Shown here: positions 53,249-64,000 of the stretch, one piece after another | Position numbering within the stretch: position 1 is the stretch's first letter | How the letters are laid out: every line of letters starts with the position of its first letter | NCBI RefSeq assembly: GCF_000340215.1 | Contig: NW_006921538.1 | Span: 3,660,936 to 3,724,935 of the forward strand | DNA length: 64,000 nt | From: Pseudocercospora fijiensis CIRAD86 | Lineage: Eukaryota > Ascomycota > Dothideomycetes > Mycosphaerellales > Mycosphaerellaceae | Reading direction: 5' to 3' | Translations under genes and position numbers: made by a program | Notes under the pieces: generated by a model | Databases searched by the model: none | What the model was told of the DNA's origin: nothing | The model's input: only the letters and a program-made list of their open reading frames with translations

Positions 53249-55341
53249 ATGCTACTGACCATCTTCGCAATCATCTTATACACGACAACGTTCTGTGCCG
53301 CATGGCCAGCTGTGGCTTATGGACGTAAAGGACCAAGCATTTGGGGACAATGGCTGAAGCCTTCCAACCGAGAGCTTCACGACAAACTTGAAGCCAAGCG
53401 GCAAGTCTATGCTCGCCAGCTGACCGGCTATGGCTCTTGGGGCTCTGCAACAGGATCTGGAACTTCTGGACATTGGCTCTGGTCCAGCTATGGCGACGAC
53501 ACCAAGCTCAGCCCGTACGCTCAAAGCGGATACAGCCGATGGGGAACAGTGAACTCCAGCACCCTGCCCGGCTGGGCCTCGTACAGTGGCAGCGGTAGAC
53601 CTTGGGGCAAGATCACTACGGGCAATGCGAATCCATACAAATCAGCTCCGAAGCCAAGTGCAGTGCGCAACTACAAGTTTAGTGTTGCGCACTGCGACAT
53701 CAAGCCAGATGGAGTGGTGACGAAAGGTGCCGTCTGCATCAATGGACAATTCCCTGGGCCGATCATCGAGGCCAATTACGGAGATACCATCAACGTGGCC
53801 GTGACCAATAACCTGCCGGATGAAGGCACTTCCGTCCATTGGCATGGCTTCTTGCAACTGAATAATTGCCACAATGATGGCGTTCCAGGTGTTCAGCAGT
53901 GTCCCATTGCTCCAGGAGATACTTACACATACACGATGAAGGCCGAGCTGTATGGCAGTTCGTGGTATCATACGCACTATTCCGCGCAGTATGCTGGAGG
54001 TGCAGTAGGTCCGATTGTCATCTACGGGCCTTCCAACTCTGGCTATGATGTCGATGTCGGCCCAGTCATGCTTCATGAATGGTATCGCCAGGACTACTGG
54101 ACTTCGATCCAATCCATCTTCCGGCCGCTGAAGTCCGGAGGTCCTGTCGAACCCGTGGCAAACAGCAACCTCATTGACGGCAAGATGAGATTCGACTGCA
54201 GCAAGACCAAGCTTCCATGTGAGACCGCAAGCTATGCAAAGTTCAATTTCACGTCAGGCAAGAATCATAAGCTTCGTCTGATGAACGTCGGTGCTGCAGC
54301 TGTGCAGAAGTTCAGCATCGACAATCATACCATGCAAGTCGTTGCTCAGGACTATATGCCTCTCAAGCCGTACAACACGTCAATGGTGGCTCTTGCAGTG
54401 GGCCAACGCGCAGACGTCATCGTCTTCGGGTCCGGGAAGAAAGGTGAGAAGTACTGGATGAGGTCTAATATCGTGGGCTGTTCCCTCAACGACGGCGTCT
54501 TGACGGAAGCTCAAGCTGCGATCTATTATCAAGGCGCTGACACCAAGACTTACCCGTCAGCACCTGCCAATCAAGGACCAGCAACTGACCCATCACCAAG
54601 ATCGTGTGCGAATGATCCTCTTGCCAACACTGAGCCAACGTATCCACTGGCTGCTGCCACTCCCGACGTGACGCAGACGTTCGACATCCGGACCAAGAAC
54701 AACGGCACCAACATCGTCTTCACAATGGGCAACAATACCTTCCGAGCCAACTTCAATCAGCCTCTCCTCTGGAAAGCGCTGAACAAAACGCTGTACCAGG
54801 TCTCCGTGAATCGCAACCTGTGGCAGGTGGATGAAAACGCGAAAGTGGCTCGCGCAATCATCTACAACTACAACGAGGCTCCACATCCAATCCATTACCA
54901 TGGCCACAATATGCAGATCCTCAATGTCGGCATGGGAAAATGGGACGGCACCATCATTCGTCCTTCCAACCCGCAGAGACGCGACGTGCAGTTGATGGGA
55001 CCTGGCACCGCAACGACTCCGAGTTTCCTGGTCGTGCAGTGGGACATAGATAATCCAGGAGTATGGCCGCTACATTGGTGAGTTTGTGTGCGACTAGTGC
55101 TGAAGTATACGGCCTGTCGTGACGAAGCTAATATTTCCATAGTCATTTCGCTTGGCATTCTTCGATGGGTCTGGTCGTTAATGTCGTGGAGAAGAAGGAG
55201 TATATGCAAGAAAAGATGAAAAATGTTGCAGCGCTCATCAGGCCGACTTGCGATAAGTGGGAGGCTTGGATGGCGAAGAAAGGTGGACCTCTCTTGACTG
55301 GCATTGATTCAGGACTGCGAAAGGCTAAGAGAGGGAAATGA
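53249..55341 (+). CDS. Secreted laccase-type multicopper oxidase
   Basis: Exon 1 53249-55077, intron 55078-55142 (GTGAGT...CCATAG), exon 2 55143-55341; 675 residues. A signal peptide (MLLTIFAIILYTTTFCAAWP) is followed by an unusually long Gly/Ser/Tyr/Trp-rich segment to about residue 138. Three cupredoxin domains follow. Copper motifs are all present: HWHG (197-200), WYHTHYSAQ (239-247), HPIHYHGHNM (near 552) and, created by the splice, HCHFAWH near residue 609. The family oxidises phenols or similar donors with reduction of oxygen to water; roles include melanin or pigment formation and lignin or toxin oxidation. Substrate cannot be read from sequence. Total coding length is a multiple of three, supporting the intron. 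Confidence 0.93.
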
Positions 55342-56120
55342 AGATGATCAGGTTCACGACCGTTGCTGCAATGACATGTCAGTCCTCTTGTATCTGACCT
55401 TCACGACTCACGAGGCTTTGCTTTGCGAATAGTTAGAACCAACTTCCATAATGCCTTATGATTCGTGTGATGATCTCAGTTGGCCATCTCCGTGGTCAGT
55501 AATGGTATACTGCGTTTTGCGTCGAGGTTGAGAGTGCCAAGACCTCTCGATGTCGACCTTCTGACCTGCCTCGGCCAGGTGACGCGTCCACAGCATCGAT
55601 CCATGAATTCCAGTGATCTTCGGCGTCTGATGCACAGCCATGCGTAAGGGTATGCAGTCTTGCAGTGAGATCAAGCTGAAAGTCCGAATGTCTACGCGCC
55701 GGAAGAAATTCGGATGAAGATCCGGAGCCGAGGCCATCAATCTTTGAGTGTTGTGAGCGCAGAACGCCCACAGCTCTTGGGAACAGCACATGAATATCCG
55801 GACGAACCAGCGACGGCGACGGCCCCTCGCTGAAGCCCGACCGACAGGCTGGTCTTACTCGCGGAAGAGATGTACATTGTCTCCACGCCACGCCGCCTTC
55901 CCGAAACTTGGAGCCATCTCGAACGTGTTACTTCTGCAGGCGGGAAAGCTTGGGGACACACGTCGCCATGTCGCACCACAGCACTGACAGGAGGCAGGCA
56001 GGCAGTCCTACTTCTACGGCCCTGTTTCCATTTCCTACCACCTCGCCCGTCCCACGCCTTCGCCTCTCCTGCCTCTAGCTCGATCTCGCTACGCCGTTCG
56101 GGCGCTACTTCCTCGACACG
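55342..56120. other. Intergenic, nothing recognised
   Basis: About 780 bp. A minus-strand frame of 131 codons (55496-55891) overlaps others and has no recognised motif. The right part is pyrimidine-rich (CCTCGCCCGTCCCACGCCTT) as expected of a promoter for the gene at 56121. Confidence 0.6.
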
Positions 56121-57059
56121 ATGAGCCCAATGAGAGATGTCTCTCCTATAGGCACTTCCCGCTTCGAAGCGCCCTATGAAACTACCTCGGCCACTACTTC
56201 TCCCACGAGCAATACGTTACCCTTCAGCAAGAGAATCCGGCAACCGCAGCCCTCAGATTCGCTCTTCTCCAGCGACACCGAAGCCGACACCGCGCCCACC
56301 AGTATGATTTCCTCCTCCTCACAAGATCAACTTGACAGTCCGACAAGCCCGATAAGCGTGGTCACGCCAGAAGAATGGTTCGCGCGATTCCATTCAGACT
56401 CTGATCTCGACGCCCTCGACTCCGACGAATGCCCTGATCGCGAAACGTTGGCCGAAGTCCAAGACATTCCCATATACGACGCAGAAGGCAATTCAAGAAC
56501 CTTCGGATCCCTCTACTACGACCCCTCTGGATTGAACTACCAACGCCAACTGATCATCTTCGTCCGACACTTCTACTGCGGAGCATGTCAAGCATACCTC
56601 AAAGCTTTGACTGAAAGCATTTCCATGCAAGAATATTTCTCAATCCCAATCCCAACCCAAATCATCGTCATCGGATGCGGACAACCGGACCTGATTCCTC
56701 AATACAGAAAGTTCAGCGGCGATTGTCCGTTCCCCATGTTCGCGGATCCGTCAAGAATGCTGTTTAAGAGATTGGGGATGAAGAGTACTTTGAATATCGG
56801 TCGAAGTCGACCAGAGTATATGAGGAATATCGGCACCGCGGCCTGGGCGAATGGACAATTCGTGACTGTCAAGAGGAGTCTTCAAGATCCGGACGGCATC
56901 ACGAAGAGAGATGTTCTGCGAGGTGGACAGCCGTTGCAGGTTGGTGGGGAGTTCTTGTTTGAGGAGGGACAGATTGTCTGGTGTCATCGGATGAAGAACA
57001 TGCGTGATCATGCTGAGGTGAAGGTTATTCGAAGATTACTAGAGTTGGATGATGGTTGA
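56121..57059 (+). CDS. Peroxiredoxin-like (AhpC/TSA-type, PRXL2-like) protein
   Basis: Single exon, 312 residues, ATG at 56121 (MSPMRDVSPIGTSRFEAPYE). The first 105 residues are Ser/Thr/Pro-rich and probably disordered. The thioredoxin-like fold starts near 115 (VQDIPIYDAEG) and has LIIFVRHFYCGACQAYLKAL with a C-x2-C at 153-156, then IIVIGCGQPDLIPQY. This is the pattern of the AhpC/TSA_2 or PRXL2/AAED1 group, not of classical 1-Cys or 2-Cys peroxiredoxins. A redox role is inferred from family; the substrate is unknown. Its 3' end overlaps the end of the minus-strand frame at 57039 by 21 bp. Confidence 0.85.
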   Translation: MSPMRDVSPIGTSRFEAPYETTSATTSPTSNTLPFSKRIRQPQPSDSLFSSDTEADTAPTSMISSSSQDQLDSPTSPISVVTPEEWFARFHSDSDLDALDSDECPDRETLAEVQDIPIYDAEGNSRTFGSLYYDPSGLNYQRQLIIFVRHFYCGACQAYLKALTESISMQEYFSIPIPTQIIVIGCGQPDLIPQYRKFSGDCPFPMFADPSRMLFKRLGMKSTLNIGRSRPEYMRNIGTAAWANGQFVTVKRSLQDPDGITKRDVLRGGQPLQVGGEFLFEEGQIVWCHRMKNMRDHAEVKVIRRLLELDDG

Positions 57060-57366
57060 AGTGGCCGCGATGAATCTCTTATCACCGGTTGAGTGCCCGG
57101 TCTCAGCTGCTTCGACGTGCCTCCGCACGAAAGATGACCTCCGAAGTACCCGATTATGGGAACCCAGCACATACCTCGCCAAACGGATCACAGTGAAAAC
57201 TAAGATCCCGCATTCTGTCCACCACAGCCCTCCGAACAACAACATGAGCCCGACGATTTCTGGCATCATGAACATTGCCGCTACCAGAATTTGCAGAGCT
57301 GTTCGTGGGTCCATCCAAATTCTCCAGAGGAGGCAAGCGCCGTCGAGAATCAACAACGCGAGCCAT
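57039..57366 (-). CDS. Small predicted membrane protein
   Basis: Part of a 221-codon minus-strand frame; I favour the Met at 57366 (MKWLALLILDGACLLWRIWM), which gives 108 residues. Hydrophobic segments near the start, at ALQILVAAMFMMPEIVGLML and at GILVFTVIRLARYVL suggest two or three membrane helices, then a basic tail. No family recognised. The upstream part of the frame (to 57704) is less convincing and may be 5' leader or contain an intron. Tail-to-tail overlap with the peroxiredoxin-like gene. Confidence 0.45.
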
Positions 57367-57704
57367 TTCATAGGTGTTGTGCCTATCGTAGCGCAGTCGA
57401 GGCACGTCGAGAGGTCGTTAGAATGTGAGTGGTGGACGAAAGTAAGGATATGAGGACCCGGGAGCGCGATGATTCCGTTTTCTTTCTTGAAAATCGAAAT
57501 TTGTTGCAGTATTCGAGAAGATTTTCCGCCGAATTGAATCGATTGAAAAGAAATGTTCGAAACGGTAAAATGTAAGTGGCCTTCCGAAATCACAGTAGGC
57601 GAGCTTTGAGAGCAATCAAAAATATCAGAATTCTGAGGAGTAGTGATTTTCCCTGTATGTAAGAGTGGAGTTGATGGAGTTGAAAGAAACATGAGCCTAA
57701 TCAA

Positions 57705-58340
57705 CTAGCAACCATGCTTATAATCAGGAGCTCTCTCCGTGCTCTCTCTTTCCCAAACGTACACTGCCAATCACCTGCTCCTGCTCCTGCCCATGCTCAT
57801 CACCTAAATCCTTGACTTCTCCCATCTATCACCGGATAATCCTTTTCATCCTAGGTAGGATAGGGTAGGATGAAGATTAGTGATTTTCCTAGTTTGGACT
57901 TTTTCACCATGAGAATAGCTTCCGAAACTACCCTCATAACAAGGTACTGCCTTCTTTCATTGGAGGAGTCTTCATCGGACGTCGACATCGATGTCGTTGC
58001 ATCGGCATTGCTACCAGATCCACTAGCCCGGTCCACGTGCTGCTAGAGGATCAACATTGCAGTAGACTGGAAGCACGACCGAGATTCCAGACTCCACCCT
58101 ACTACTCGTTACGAAGTTCAAGCGAAGAGATCGCGGTTCATTCATGGTATCTTCAGTTTGTACGCTCTAGCTGCGAGCTGCTGCGGTTGTTCAGCACTCT
58201 ATGCTAAAGTACATGTAAAACGCGCCGGCTCAATTGCCAGCTCTCCCTCTCCCTCTCACTAAACGCCTCTTCGCTATGCATCAAAGCAATCATGTTTCGT
58301 GTCATCATCTCCATGCTTGTCCGTTTCCTCTCCTGTCCGA
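57705..58340. other. Intergenic, nothing recognised
   Basis: About 640 bp, with a duplicated TAGGTAGGATAGGGTAGGAT near 57852. Short frames only. Confidence 0.6.
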
Positions 58341-59771
58341 CTAGTAGCCATTCCCTCGCACCGAATCCCAAACTCCCTTCGGCTTTGGAATCTCGAGCCC
58401 AGCCAGTGTCATATTCACCTTGTGCAGACGCAACAGTAGCGTGCGCTCCACCTCTTCCGCTGCAGTCTTCGCAGCCAGATGTGTAGCCGACCGGATCTCT
58501 TTCTGCGGCGCGATGAGGACGCCATTGACCACATCTAATCGCGCATTGAGTGTGCCATTCTCGATCATGTTGAGTACTTCCACCTCCATCGCATCTGGCG
58601 CGGTCGAGAGAGGTGGGAAGGTCGAGGCGAGGGAGGCAAGGCTGACTTCGGAGAAGGACGAGAAGTAGGCTGTGATGCTGCGCTCGCGGATCCTAGCAAA
58701 TAAGCAGTCGACATGTGAGCCAATCGTGTTGGGACTTCTCGCGCCCAGAAAAACATCGAGATTCCAGTCGCTGTAGTAACGCTGAAGTGTGTTGATGCAA
58801 GCTTGGTACTTGGCTGTCGTGTAGAGGCCGATCGCTTTGCGCATATGTGGTTCCAGTTCAAGGAAAGCACGGAAAGGTCCTCCGAGCACATGTTCCACGA
58901 GCTCATCTCTGCTTATCGTCGCCAGTGCACAAAGTCCACCATAGATGGCCACATCGTTCGCGTTGGCCACTGACCGCTCAAAGTCAATGTTCTGGACGGG
59001 ACCCAGGTTGTGGTAGTCAAATGAAGTCGCCAGGAAGCTCTTTGCCGCTTCGGTGTAGTGCCCTTGACCGAGGTTGGCGATGCCGACCGAGACGCACATG
59101 AGTGGGGTCAACTTCGACTGCTCTTCTTCCTTGACGCCGCTCGAACGCAGGCGAACGCCGTTGATTAAAACGCTCTGCAGATGCATGGTGGCAGAGTTGC
59201 CTCGAAGCTGGGCGGAGACAGTCTGGAGAACAGAGGTGTAGAGCAAACGCAAATTCATGGCGTTGATGTGGGTCGGAGTGGTGCAGTAGTCGCGCATCTT
59301 GCCGAATTGGTTATAAGCAGCATTGTAGCCTGAGGAATTGAGCGATTGCGGGCTGGTTGGGTCGGGAACGGGACCGCCAGTGAGGAGGAGATGTGTCGCC
59401 AGATCTTCTTGCCCCATCCTGATCGACTCGCGGATGAGGTTGTTCTTGTATCCTCGCAGCTCGCTCTCCAGCCGGCTCTGCTCTCGCCGGTTCTCCTCAT
59501 CCCTCCGTGATGCCCATGCCGTGTCTTGCTTCGCGAGATCGGAGATACCGAGGTTGGCGGCGGCATCTGTGAGGCGGTTGTAGAGCTGGACGTCCTTGCC
59601 CTTCTTCGCGTAGCCGACTGCCAGCGTTAATGCTTGCTTCGAGAGGTCTTTGCAGCGGAGTGCGATGTGGAGGAGGCGGTAGGGAAGAAGCGGTCCGTCG
59701 TAGTTCGCCGACCACGACTCCAACTCGAATGTCGGCGGCGGCAGATCGTTGCCGCGGTTTCGAAGCGCCAT
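58341..59771 (-). CDS. csn1: COP9 signalosome subunit 1 (PCI domain)
   Basis: Minus-strand single exon. I use ATG at 59771 (MALRNRGNDLPPPTFELESW), 476 residues; earlier in-frame Mets at 59849 and elsewhere add a poorly conserved leader. The N-terminal half is helical repeats including GPLLPYRLLHIALRCKDLSK and WDLARREE-like charged helices; the C-terminal PCI winged-helix region includes FARIRERSITAYFSSFSEVS and MIENGTLNARLDVVNGVL. This matches CSN1/CsnA (and less closely proteasome Rpn7). CSN1 is a scaffold of the complex that removes NEDD8 from cullins, controlling SCF ligases, development and light response in fungi. Length is close to the Aspergillus protein. The mariner-like element at 59940 sits about 170 bp upstream of this ATG. 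Confidence 0.85.
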   Translation of the reverse strand: MALRNRGNDLPPPTFELESWSANYDGPLLPYRLLHIALRCKDLSKQALTLAVGYAKKGKDVQLYNRLTDAAANLGISDLAKQDTAWASRRDEENRREQSRLESELRGYKNNLIRESIRMGQEDLATHLLLTGGPVPDPTSPQSLNSSGYNAAYNQFGKMRDYCTTPTHINAMNLRLLYTSVLQTVSAQLRGNSATMHLQSVLINGVRLRSSGVKEEEQSKLTPLMCVSVGIANLGQGHYTEAAKSFLATSFDYHNLGPVQNIDFERSVANANDVAIYGGLCALATISRDELVEHVLGGPFRAFLELEPHMRKAIGLYTTAKYQACINTLQRYYSDWNLDVFLGARSPNTIGSHVDCLFARIRERSITAYFSSFSEVSLASLASTFPPLSTAPDAMEVEVLNMIENGTLNARLDVVNGVLIAPQKEIRSATHLAAKTAAEEVERTLLLRLHKVNMTLAGLEIPKPKGVWDSVRGNGY

Positions 59772-59999
59772 GGTGATGGTGATGTGGTGTAGAGGTACAG
59801 AATCGATTCGCCAAGCTCGCGCGCAGCAGCTTCGACCTTGAAGCTTCAAGCTTCGGATTCGGATCTACTGTGTGACCCTTCCAACTTGTTAGTGCCGGTG
59901 CGGGGAGAACCCTGCACCTCCGAGAGAGGAACCACACCGCTATTTTGGTGGTTTTTGAATTATTTGTTCTCCCTCTAATGCCTCCAGTCCTCTAATATA

Positions 60000-61310
60000 T
60001 CGTAGATATCGTATCGACGGTTTTCTAGTAGTATAGACCCTTCTAAGGTGTTACTAATCGTTGTTGCCGCTATAGTTAAGAAGGCACGTATTAATCTCGA
60101 CTAGTAAGGCCAATTAGTTAATCTCTTTAGCAAAGGCATAACTCCTAAGTAGGTCCTAGCATTCTCGAAGTTGCTATTGTCCGTACGGATAGTCTATCGT
60201 TATTAAGCTAAGTAGCGACTATTTAGCGAGTTATATATGCCTCAAACTAGCACTTCTCGTAACGCACACTATACGATAATGCTAGCTAAAGAAATAGACT
60301 TCCTACGTAGCTTTCTTATAGACCGTCCGGACGCATACTTCTTAGAAATGATCTAAGCTCTTTAAGACGAGTTTGTACGATTAAGGCCTATCTCGGAGGA
60401 TAGCGATAGCATAGTAATTAAGCCGCGGTTGCTAACGAGGGTATTAAAGAAGAAGCTAGGTTTAACTCGCAAAGAGGTAAGGCGCGAAGCGAAGGAACGC
60501 AACCCGTTCTTAAGGGCTTTATAGACGATTAGGTACGCAAAATAGCCGGTAGATCGATTGGTGTTTATCGACGAGACTACTAGTAATTAGAAGACTAGTT
60601 AGCGCAAGTATAGATAGTCTCCGAAGGGGTTGAACTGTATAGATATATAGTATGCGAAGCGAGAAGTTAGATAGTCAGTATTGCCGGCCTTTACGCTATA
60701 CGGCTACTTGCCCTATACTCGTGTTTACTAAGGATCGATTAATAGTAATCGTTTCTACCTCTAGCTAACTAAACAAGTCTTACCTTGCCTTAAGGATAGT
60801 CCGCCGATGATCTTTGTTATAGATAATACTAGTATCTACTATAGAGCGAGGGTCAAATAGGCGATACTAGATGCCGGCTATTACCTCGAATTTCTACCGC
60901 TATATTCGCCGGATCTAAACCCGATCGAGGGCAGCTTCAATCTGCTAAAGAAGGTTATCAAAAATTACAGAGATAAGCTGCCGAAGTTTGTAGGCTTTTA
61001 GGATTACTTGCTGTAGTGTTTGTATAAGTATAGGGGCAATAGGGCGCGTAGGTTGTTCGCTTATGCTAGATATAATGTCGATAGAGTCGATATTCCGTAC
61101 GATCTAGCCGAATTCGAACATACCGCTAGAGCGGCTTAGAATATAATAGCGCTCGACCCGGAAGAGTCCTAATAGATAGAATAGGCTTAGAATACCTTAC
61201 CGTCGATAATTAACGACTCGTCGATAGTGTATTATAATAGTAAGGGCGTATTTGAGGAAGACAACGAGGAAGATAGCGAATAAGAGGTAGACTTCGAAGA
61301 TTTCGAGTAA
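60000..61310 (+). pseudogene. Tc1/mariner-family transposase, degraded
   Basis: One frame ending at TAA 61308. A helix-turn-helix region (VVAAIVKKARINLD; LFSKGITPK) is at 60063-60180. The catalytic triad context is visible: FIDETTSN near 60565, MIFVIDNTSIYYRARV near 60810 and LYSPDLNPIEGSFNLLKK near 60900-60950. The last is the strongly conserved third block. An acidic tail (EEDNEEDSE) closes the protein. Stops are nearly all TAG or TAA of RIP type. The start is unclear. Confidence 0.8.
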
Positions 61311-61540
61311 TGTAACTAATCGCACTAGCGCGCGGCAAGCGCCGCTCGGAGAGATTTAAATAAATATGTTCGAACGCTAGCTTTGCCTATCGCGCTTAGT
61401 ATTCTACAACCAACGCATTATATTAATTAATTATATATAGGCTAAAATGAGTGCTATTACCGCAAGAATCTCCCGCTTATTACAAGTTTATATATATTGT
61501 AGATATATAGCGATTGTAGCCTAAACGAAGCTAAGAATTC

Positions 61541-63252
61541 TTAGAAATTCTCTCCCTCCTTAGTAGCGGCTGCTTCCGCCGCTATAATCTCATCCTGTTT
61601 CTTCCTTATAAACTCGACGATAGCTTTCTTCAACCTTAACCTTATTCTATCTACTGTATTAAGTGCCGCCGGCTAGTCGTCCTTTGTTAAATTGCAGATA
61701 GTCTCTAGCGTCTATCCGGAAGACACGAAATAAGCGATATACGGGCGTAATTCGTCGCAATCCTGAAATCCGCGCTACAAGCCGACCTACTAGAAGAATT
61801 CGACAGTTAGCTTCGAGGACTATATAATATTGCGAGGCATCGCCGGAGGGTTACGTAAACTAGTTCTAGCAAGAGCGCGAGCAGGTGTTTTATACGGAGT
61901 ACTAGGAATTACACTAGATCTACGCAGCTTGCTATCTAAGAAGTGCCTTATCTCGTCGCCGAAGGAATTAAGGATAATAGGTTAAGAGCCGACACTAATA
62001 GCTAGTTTACGAGGCGAGTCGCTCTTACTGCTACGCCGAGCCCTTATCTTCTTAACCTCGCCTTTCTAGAACTGCAACTCAATCTTCCTCTTAATTACTA
62101 TTACCTCGATCCTTACTAGCATCCTATTGTCTAGCTTATTAGTTACCTCGTTACGCTTCTACTCGCCGGAAGAGATAGCTTTGTAAGCCTTAATTATAGT
62201 AGCTTCGTAAAACGGAAAGTAGTTCTTACTATAGTCCTTTAAGGCCTTATCGCGGAAGCAGGCATGCTTACTAGCCTTATAATAATTTAGACAGTCTTTA
62301 CAACTATATAAGAAGTCTCTAATAATATAATAGTCCTACCGCTTCTAAGCCTCTAATTTAGCTGTTACAACGCCGGCGTTAGCAAGCTGAATTGAGGTTA
62401 GATTAGAAGCCGGTTTAACTAACTTCTTAGCGCCTAAAGGCACAGCTACTACTATCGCTTTAGGCTTCGATAAGAAAAGTCGATATTAATAAAGACATTC
62501 TTCCGCGAGGTAAGCGCTAATTCCTTGCTAGTCTCTATCGCTTCGCTATAGACCTTATCGCTATTAATATTATCTCTAGCTTAATGCTAATCGCTAGTAA
62601 AAGCCGTCTTCTAACCGTCCGCTCTAGCACGGATAACAATACGATTAATTGCCGCTAAGCCGTTCAACTTCGCTATCTTCGCTGCCTACGAATGTACGTT
62701 CTAAGCCTCTTGTTTGTTCGCCGATAAGAACTTTACTAGCTTCGTTGCTATCGTCCGTACCGCGCCCTTCTTCGTTATATTAAACAGCGTCTACTGTCCT
62801 TTATAATAGAAGGTCTCGTCCGAGAAAGAGCTAGGTTAAGTAATAGGAACGTTGCCTGTAGCGAGAGCGGCTTAGCTGCTAGTAGTAGTAGCCGCCTCCT
62901 ACGTAGCATTAAAAGAGGAGGATATAGAGGTCGAAGCGGAAGAAGAAACAGCCGATTTTGGTAGTTCTACACCGCTAGTCTCCTCTGCCGGCGCCGCTAC
63001 GGTCTCCTTGCTTAGTAGATTAACGATTAGGTCGGTAGTCGCTTTGCTCTTCTTGCTAGCGGAAGACCTACTCTTCGACTTCGAGCTACCCTTTGCCTAC
63101 TAAGCCGTATTAGCATTCCTTCTTATTAGCGGCGGACTAATAGTCTTCTCGAGAGTGCGGATTACCTTCTTCTTTAGCGTAGAGTTATTTATCTCGTCGT
63201 CTAATCGTACTAGCGGCTTGCTAGCAGTCGTACGTGTCTCTCTTAGCGGCAT
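61541..63252 (-). pseudogene. Unknown ORF on the reverse strand of the mariner-like element
   Basis: From ATG at 63252 the minus strand reads MPLRETRTTASKPLVRLDDE, then a Ser/Lys-rich region (SSKSKSRSSASKKSKATTDL), Ser/Thr-rich middle, and a cysteine pattern (CKDCLNYYKASKHACFRDKA) near 62280; a charged end (EAAATKEGENF) lies before TAA at 61541. The frame changes somewhere between, so a frameshift or intron is present. Stops are RIP-type. No family recognised. It may be an accessory protein of the element or a second element fused to it. Confidence 0.45.
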
Positions 63253-63370
63253 TATTGTAGTATAGCACTCGGAAATGGTTAGAATACGCGTACGGGGCTC
63301 GAACACACGATTATCCTCTATTCGACGACGACAGTTAGGAAGAAACACGATAAAAACCACGTAAAAGTGC

Positions 63371-64000
63371 CCCTATTGCCCACCCCTGTGCGGCTCAAGA
63401 GAGGAGGCGGCTCTGCGGACCGTACTGACAAGTTGGAAGGGTTCCACAGTATGCGGGGGCAGCCGCGACAAGCGAGCCCCGCCAAACAGAACGCGACGCG
63501 ATTTCTGTTAGACGAACTGTGAAAGAAGAGGAACAGTATGTCAAGATGCCGTATCTTTGTTCATGATGTGCGCTCTCGGCGTGAGATTTATCGCGACGCG
63601 ACTGTCCTACTATCTGCGACATGTTGACCACCGCTCTGCCAAGTCTCCGAGTGCTTGGCAGATATGATTGCCACTCCATATCCCTCACATGGCGAGCACG
63701 CATAGGTGCCAGTATGCTTGCATGATTGACGGATTCCAATGTGGGATACCGATGGGAACGCCCTCGTACTTTCATTGCTGGTGGTGGCATGCTCCATCGA
63801 CCGCACTTCAAACCTTACAGATCCATTAGCTTCTCACAATTGAAGTGGATGGAGAACACGCTCTGTACGACAACGCGGTGTGCTGCTGAGGCCAGTGAGC
63901 TAAACGAAGTGATGCTAGTGATGCTTGCCAAGGTGAGGCAATTTCGAAACATACACTGGACTCTGCACACGCTCGGTGCAAAGCACATTCCAGTCATACG
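63371..64000. other. Unique flank, no gene recognised
   Basis: Unmutated sequence after the mariner-like element. Overlapping minus-strand frames (63395-63811, 63815-63997) have no motif, and the right one runs to the window edge. It could be part of a gene beyond the window. Confidence 0.5.

Larger units (their letters stand above)
59940..63370 (+). mobile_element. Tc1/mariner-like element with an extra reverse ORF
   Basis: RIP-type sequence begins near 59940 and ends near 63370, with unmutated DNA on both sides. The ends look like imperfect inverted repeats: left TTTTGGTGGTTTTTGAATTA, right end reversed TTTTACGTGGTTTTTATCGT. A DDE transposase runs rightward in the left half, and a different ORF runs leftward in the right half. 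A TA target duplication is not clear. Inactive because of multiple stops. Confidence 0.65.

Noticed and set aside
55456..55891. Minus-strand frames downstream of the laccase-type gene
   Set aside because: Two overlapping frames of similar length with no motif; likely chance.
1..64000. tRNA, rRNA or CRISPR features
   Set aside because: No cloverleaf-like or rRNA-like sequence noticed, and the direct repeats present are minisatellites, LTRs or duplications without the regular spacing of CRISPR arrays.

Overview
The window is nuclear DNA of a filamentous ascomycete, most likely a Dothideomycete (perhaps Mycosphaerellales; this is inferred from gene content and could not be checked by search). 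Protein genes have short introns (43-90 nt) with GT...(C)TGAC/CTAAC...AG signals. Unique gene-bearing segments alternate with transposons heavily mutated by a repeat-induced point mutation (RIP)-like process: CpA to TpA on either strand, filling reading frames with TAG and some TAA stops.

Layout. 1-5190: RIP-degraded repeats, including an unknown element with a 917-codon ruined ORF, a tandem repeat and an AT-rich minisatellite. 5201-27202: an unmutated cluster of two unfamiliar gene families arranged as three head-to-head pairs plus one orphan. Left-facing genes at 5201, 7883, 19586 and 20970 encode charged, nuclear-looking proteins. Two of them have a SANT/Myb-like or HMG-box-like part followed by a shared C-terminal domain ending in C-x2-C-x3-H-x4-C. 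Right-facing genes at 6377, 10448 and 24212 encode a chromo-like/Trp-rich module, a six-cysteine module and a conserved C-terminal helical segment. The second right-facing gene is cut in frame by a RIP-mutated Ty1/copia element (12454-18976, 5-bp target duplication). 27203-37378: ordinary single-copy genes (CFEM-like membrane protein, F-box-like protein, a small basic protein, S28 serine peptidase, GT25-type glycosyltransferase) with one 2-kb gene-poor stretch. 37379-52027: two RIP-mutated Mutator-like (MULE) elements of one family; the first carries a nested Ty3 chromovirus with 199-bp LTRs. 52028-59771: laccase-type multicopper oxidase, peroxiredoxin-like protein, a small membrane protein and COP9 signalosome subunit 1. 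59940-63370: a Tc1/mariner-like element with an extra reverse ORF. 63371-64000: unique sequence with no recognisable gene.

The 5.2-27.2 kb cluster is the most novel part. Both families look chromatin- or DNA-associated, recur as divergent pairs, differ strongly between copies (truncations, a 101-bp intron+exon duplication, an in-frame stop, a frame change, a transposon hit) and are embedded in transposons. This looks like a fast-evolving two-component locus of unknown function. Gene models were spliced by eye, so exon edges are inferences.
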